From Desulfuromonas sp. SDB (GTDB taxonomy: Bacteria; SDB-A), in the NCBI GenBank assembly GCA_001412365.1, contig LKUE01000305.1, positions 1 to 18,457 on the forward strand: 18,457 nucleotides of DNA. The letters run 5' to 3'. Below the pieces are notes generated by a model. The model was not told where the DNA came from, did not search any database, and was given only the letters and a program-made list of their open reading frames with translations. Position 1 is the first letter of the stretch; each line of letters begins with the position of its first letter. The translations under genes and the position numbers were made by a program. This document shows, one piece after another, positions 15,915-18,457 of the stretch.

Positions 15915-15939
15915 GGGCGGATAGATAATTTATCCGCCC
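15915..15939 (+). terminator. Terminator-like hairpin after the first secreted protein gene
   Basis: GGGCGGATA and TATCCGCCC form a perfect 9-bp stem with a 7-nt loop, 13 nt after the stop codon. Only two T residues follow, so it may be a weak terminator or a 3' stabilising structure. Confidence 0.6.
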
Positions 15940-15956
15940 TTAACTGTAAAATTTCC

Positions 15957-15986
15957 TTTACAATAGAAGAGCAGAATATTTAAAAT
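15957..15986 (+). promoter_or_regulatory. Candidate promoter of the kelch protein gene
   Basis: TTTACA (15957-15962) and TAAAAT (15981-15986) are 18 nt apart, just after the preceding hairpin and 30 nt before the start codon. The ribosome site AGGAGG is at 16006-16011. Confidence 0.4.
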
Positions 15987-16015
15987 AATTTAAACAATCC
16001 TAACAAGGAGGATTT

Positions 16016-17365
16016 ATGAAATTCTCTTTAGTGCTAGCTTTCCTCTTAATAATTGTATCTGCATTAGCCGCAACAAATGCAGATGGAGTCCCTTCAGGAA
16101 TGATCCTGGACAGCGGAAATGAATTATTTATTCCCTGCAGCCCGGACTCAGCTTCCTGGACGACATATCCAACCATTTCCGTCGCCAGTTGCGGAATGTA
16201 TGCCGGATTTAATTATGTAGGACCGGATTTGTTCATCCACGCATTTGGAGGAAATAATACCCAAGCAGTGAACACCTATCATTTTATCTACGACTGTACT
16301 GCAGGAACCTGGAGCACCGGCACTCCTTTACCGGTGGGACTACGTTACGGCAGATCAACAACCCATAACGGGGTAATTTACTTGTTCGGGGGGTGGTCTG
16401 GTCTTCCCAATATGGTGAAGTACTACTGTGACGGAGACAGCTACCAAACCGGAACCATGCTTTACGGAGTAAATGATCCCCAGGTGGCTTTGGTAAAAGA
16501 CCGGGAGTTGATCTACGTTATTGGAGGGGGTAGTGGATGGACTCCTCAAACTTATGTACAGGTTTTCGACATCAATGGAGACAGTTTCTTTACCGCCACC
16601 AGTCTGCCGGTAGGAGTTATGGCGGGAGCAGGAGGTTATATCGGAAATGACACCTTGATGGTAACCTGCGGTGGACAGGGTGGCTCAACATGGACTAATT
16701 CAACTTATGTCGGAGTAATTGATCCTGCTGATCCTACGGTGATAACCTGGTCTGCAGGAACTGCTTTGCCCGGAACTGCCCGGAGAAGAGTAGGTGATGA
16801 AATTTGGAATAATACTCTTTATGTATTAGCAGGTCAGTTAGACGGTTATGTTTATACCAATGAATGTTATGCCTACACAACTAATGTGGGATGGTCAACT
16901 CTTCCCAGCAAACCCACTCTAAGCATGAATCTAATTGCTACTGCAGCTCCAGTTGAAGTTACCGATGCTACCGAGGGATATATTTTCTGCCCCGGGGGAT
17001 ATCTCAATTCCGCTTATTTAAATATCTTCGAAGTGCTGCTGACTGACATATTCCTTTCAGTTGAGGAACCGGGAACTAATCCTATCAACAATTTCAATTT
17101 AAGACTGTTATCAAACAATCCCCTCCATGGAGATTTCATTGTGGAATTACAGTTACCCGAAAATTCTGAAGTAAACTTCAACATCTATGACTTGACCGGA
17201 AGAACAGTAAGGAATGCCGGCTTTTCCAATATTCCCGCTGGAACTCACCGGTTAACCTGGGAAAGAATTGACAACTATGGAAAACAAGTCACTTCAGGCA
17301 GTTACTTCTATGTAGTACAAGCCGGATCAAATATCTTTTCAGGTAAAATCATCCTGACTCAATAG
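16016..17365 (+). CDS. Exported kelch-type beta-propeller with C-terminal sorting domain
   Basis: The product has 449 residues. A classic signal peptide (MKFSLVLAFLLIIVSALA, then ATN) is followed by repeated kelch-like blades of about 45-50 residues. Each has an aromatic-x-D/Y turn, a W, a loop with PLP or ALP, and a YLFGG/YVIGGG/YVLAG strand: STGTPLPVGLRYGRST..GVIYLFGG, ATSLPVGVMAGAGGY, and GTALPGTARRRVGDEI..NTLYVLAG. The last 90 residues (INNFNLRLLSNNPLHGDFIV, then NIYDLTGRTVRNAGF and GKQVTSGSYFYVV) are a FlgD-like Ig/type IX sorting module that directs export to the cell surface or medium. Such propellers bind proteins or glycans; no catalytic motif is seen. The gene has its own ribosome site and is followed by a clear terminator, so it is probably monocistronic. 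Confidence 0.87.
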   Translation: MKFSLVLAFLLIIVSALAATNADGVPSGMILDSGNELFIPCSPDSASWTTYPTISVASCGMYAGFNYVGPDLFIHAFGGNNTQAVNTYHFIYDCTAGTWSTGTPLPVGLRYGRSTTHNGVIYLFGGWSGLPNMVKYYCDGDSYQTGTMLYGVNDPQVALVKDRELIYVIGGGSGWTPQTYVQVFDINGDSFFTATSLPVGVMAGAGGYIGNDTLMVTCGGQGGSTWTNSTYVGVIDPADPTVITWSAGTALPGTARRRVGDEIWNNTLYVLAGQLDGYVYTNECYAYTTNVGWSTLPSKPTLSMNLIATAAPVEVTDATEGYIFCPGGYLNSAYLNIFEVLLTDIFLSVEEPGTNPINNFNLRLLSNNPLHGDFIVELQLPENSEVNFNIYDLTGRTVRNAGFSNIPAGTHRLTWERIDNYGKQVTSGSYFYVVQAGSNIFSGKIILTQ

Positions 17366-17374
17366 AAAGTTATA

Positions 17375-17400
17375 AAAGGGCAGCATTTCCGCTGCCCTTT
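17375..17400 (+). terminator. Rho-independent terminator after the kelch gene
   Basis: AAAGGGCAGC and GCTGCCCTTT form a perfect 10-bp stem around ATTTCC, followed by ATATTTTTC. It lies 9 nt after the stop codon. Confidence 0.85.
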
Positions 17401-17430
17401 ATATTTTTCAACAACTATAAGAGGAATAGA

Positions 17431-18396
17431 ATGAAAAAGAGATTAGTAGTTGTATTTATATGTTTGATTTTCATTACGGTTAGTGCTCCTAACTTGGAGT
17501 TAATATCCACAGATGCCATTCCGCTTAACCGCAACGGTTATGTCAGGATTAACGGTTCCACCTCTGCTGAACCGATGATAAAAGTTATCATCATGAGTAT
17601 TTTGGAAGTTCCCTTCAATTGGGAAGTAAGTTTTGACGGTACCCGGAGAATTGTACCGGAAGAAGATTGCGAAATGGATCAGGAAAATGAAATGTTAATT
17701 TCAAATCTTTACATTTCCGGAACCCACAATGCCTACACCGATCTGATTGTGGATAATGTTGATCTGATAATTGTGGCCAGGGCACCTTCTGATGATGAGC
17801 TTGTGGATGCCGAAAACAACGGGGTGGAACTGGAAGTAGTCCCCATCGCCTATGACGGATTTGTGTTCATCAACCATGTCAGCAATCCGGTGAGATATCT
17901 GGCTCTAGATGAAATACAGAAAATTTATACCGGACAAATTACTGCTTGGGGGCAGATTTGCACCTTGGAGCTACCTCCCATGGAAATCCACCCCTACCAG
18001 AGGAACCGGAACTCGGGAAGTCAGGAGTTAATGAAAAATCTGGTGATGGGGGATTTGGAAATGATTGATGCACCGGATATGATAAGTTTTAGCATGGTGG
18101 GACCGATTAATGCCATCACTGATGATCTTCTGGGAATTGGCTATTCGGTGTTCTTCTATGCTGCCAATATATTTCCCCATGATTCCATCCAGATGATGGG
18201 TATATATGAAGTAATGCCCAGCAGACAAACTATCCACAGCAGGGAATATCCCTTGACTACTGAAGTATATGCGGTGATCAGAAAAAATATGACCGATGAT
18301 CATCCTGCGGTGATCTTAAGAAACTGGCTGTTAACTGAAGAAGGTCAGAAAGTAATATCTGCCAGTGGTTATGTACCCATCAGCGGTGATTTTTAA
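17431..18396 (+). CDS. PstS-like substrate-binding protein
   Basis: The protein has 321 residues with a signal peptide (MKKRLVVVFICLIFITVSA). The mature part has the PBP-like fold of phosphate-binding PstS. INGSTSAEPMIK (40-51) matches the first anion-binding loop (GSTS). LALDEIQKIYTGQITAWGQ is the conserved family segment between the lobes, and RNRNSGSQELM corresponds to the R...SG[TS] loop that grips phosphate. GIGYSVFFY also matches. No pstCAB or phoU gene is in view and no lipobox cysteine follows the signal, so an orphan periplasmic or secreted anion-binding role is possible. The 65-nt spacer before it holds the kelch terminator and an AGAGGA ribosome site but no convincing promoter. It may depend on readthrough. 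Confidence 0.85.
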   Translation: MKKRLVVVFICLIFITVSAPNLELISTDAIPLNRNGYVRINGSTSAEPMIKVIIMSILEVPFNWEVSFDGTRRIVPEEDCEMDQENEMLISNLYISGTHNAYTDLIVDNVDLIIVARAPSDDELVDAENNGVELEVVPIAYDGFVFINHVSNPVRYLALDEIQKIYTGQITAWGQICTLELPPMEIHPYQRNRNSGSQELMKNLVMGDLEMIDAPDMISFSMVGPINAITDDLLGIGYSVFFYAANIFPHDSIQMMGIYEVMPSRQTIHSREYPLTTEVYAVIRKNMTDDHPAVILRNWLLTEEGQKVISASGYVPISGDF

Positions 18397-18401
18397 TAGA
18401 C

Positions 18402-18457
18402 TTATTCAATCATGTAGTCAACCACGGCATCATCTTTAAAAAAGATGATGACATTTC
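18402..18457 (-). CDS. 3' end of an unidentified gene entering from the right
   Basis: The minus strand reads NVIIFFKDDAVVDYMIE and then TAA (18402-18404), open to the window edge. Seventeen residues look protein-like but cannot be assigned. It would converge on the PstS-like gene with a 5-nt gap. A 10-bp inverted repeat (18428-18437 and 18441-18450) lies inside it. Confidence 0.45.
   Translation of the reverse strand, partial: NVIIFFKDDAVVDYMIE

Noticed and set aside
18028-18303. 91-codon minus-strand frame opposite the PstS-like gene
   Set aside because: The His- and Ile-rich composition is what antisense of this coding region gives, and the plus-strand protein shows family motifs throughout.
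18428-18450. 10-bp inverted repeat as a terminator for the PstS-like gene
   Set aside because: No T run follows on the plus strand, and it lies within codons of the convergent gene fragment. It is composed of simple CATCATCTTT-type sequence, so chance is likely.
1-18457. CRISPR array, insertion sequence, integrase or attachment site
   Set aside because: I found no regularly spaced repeats, no transposase or integrase motifs, and no tRNA-flanking direct repeats. The only tRNA is selC, and its surroundings are an ordinary operon.

Overview
The window is an AT-rich bacterial segment of roughly 38-40% GC by eye. Two secreted proteins, at 14706-15902 and 16016-17365, end in the C-terminal sorting module used with type IX secretion. 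That points to the FCB superphylum. Several promoters look like ordinary sigma-70 boxes (TTGACA/TAATAT type), and ribosome sites are mostly of the AGGAGG type, which is less typical of Bacteroidota. A Cloacimonadota-like or related candidate-phylum genome is my best guess, from general knowledge rather than a search.

Left part (1-5418, all minus strand): a CNNM/CorC-type membrane protein cut by the window edge, a TMEM175-like membrane protein, a B12-binding-type radical SAM enzyme with a structured leader, a DEAD-box RNA helicase with a DbpA-type RNA-binding tail, and a small two-segment membrane protein. A divergent spacer leads to a plus-strand AraC/GyrI-type regulator (5640-6509), which converges on the next block.

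Centre (6574-14528, all minus strand): the core is a selenocysteine operon in the order tRNA-Sec (selC), selA, selB. The tRNA lies only 12 nt ahead of the selA start codon. Behind selB follow a GmhB-like HAD protein with altered catalytic residues, a small secreted protein, a SixA-type phosphatase whose ribosome site sits in a 12-bp hairpin, a beta-lactamase-fold serine hydrolase, a methyltransferase and an acetyltransferase. selD is not in the window.

Right part (14706-18396, plus strand): three exported proteins, the first divergent from selC. They are a sorting-domain protein whose frame is interrupted by one UGA, a kelch-type beta-propeller with a sorting domain, and a PstS-like binding protein. 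Terminator-like hairpins follow the first two. The last 56 bases hold the 3' end of a minus-strand gene.

The most interesting signal is the UGA at 14982-14984. The frame and the apparent family similarity continue through it. Two hairpins follow it at once, and the second has the spacing and loop G of a bacterial SECIS. The gene starts about 180 bp from the divergent tRNA-Sec. It is either a selenocysteine codon in an exported protein, which would be unusual, or a fresh nonsense mutation; the sequence alone cannot decide.
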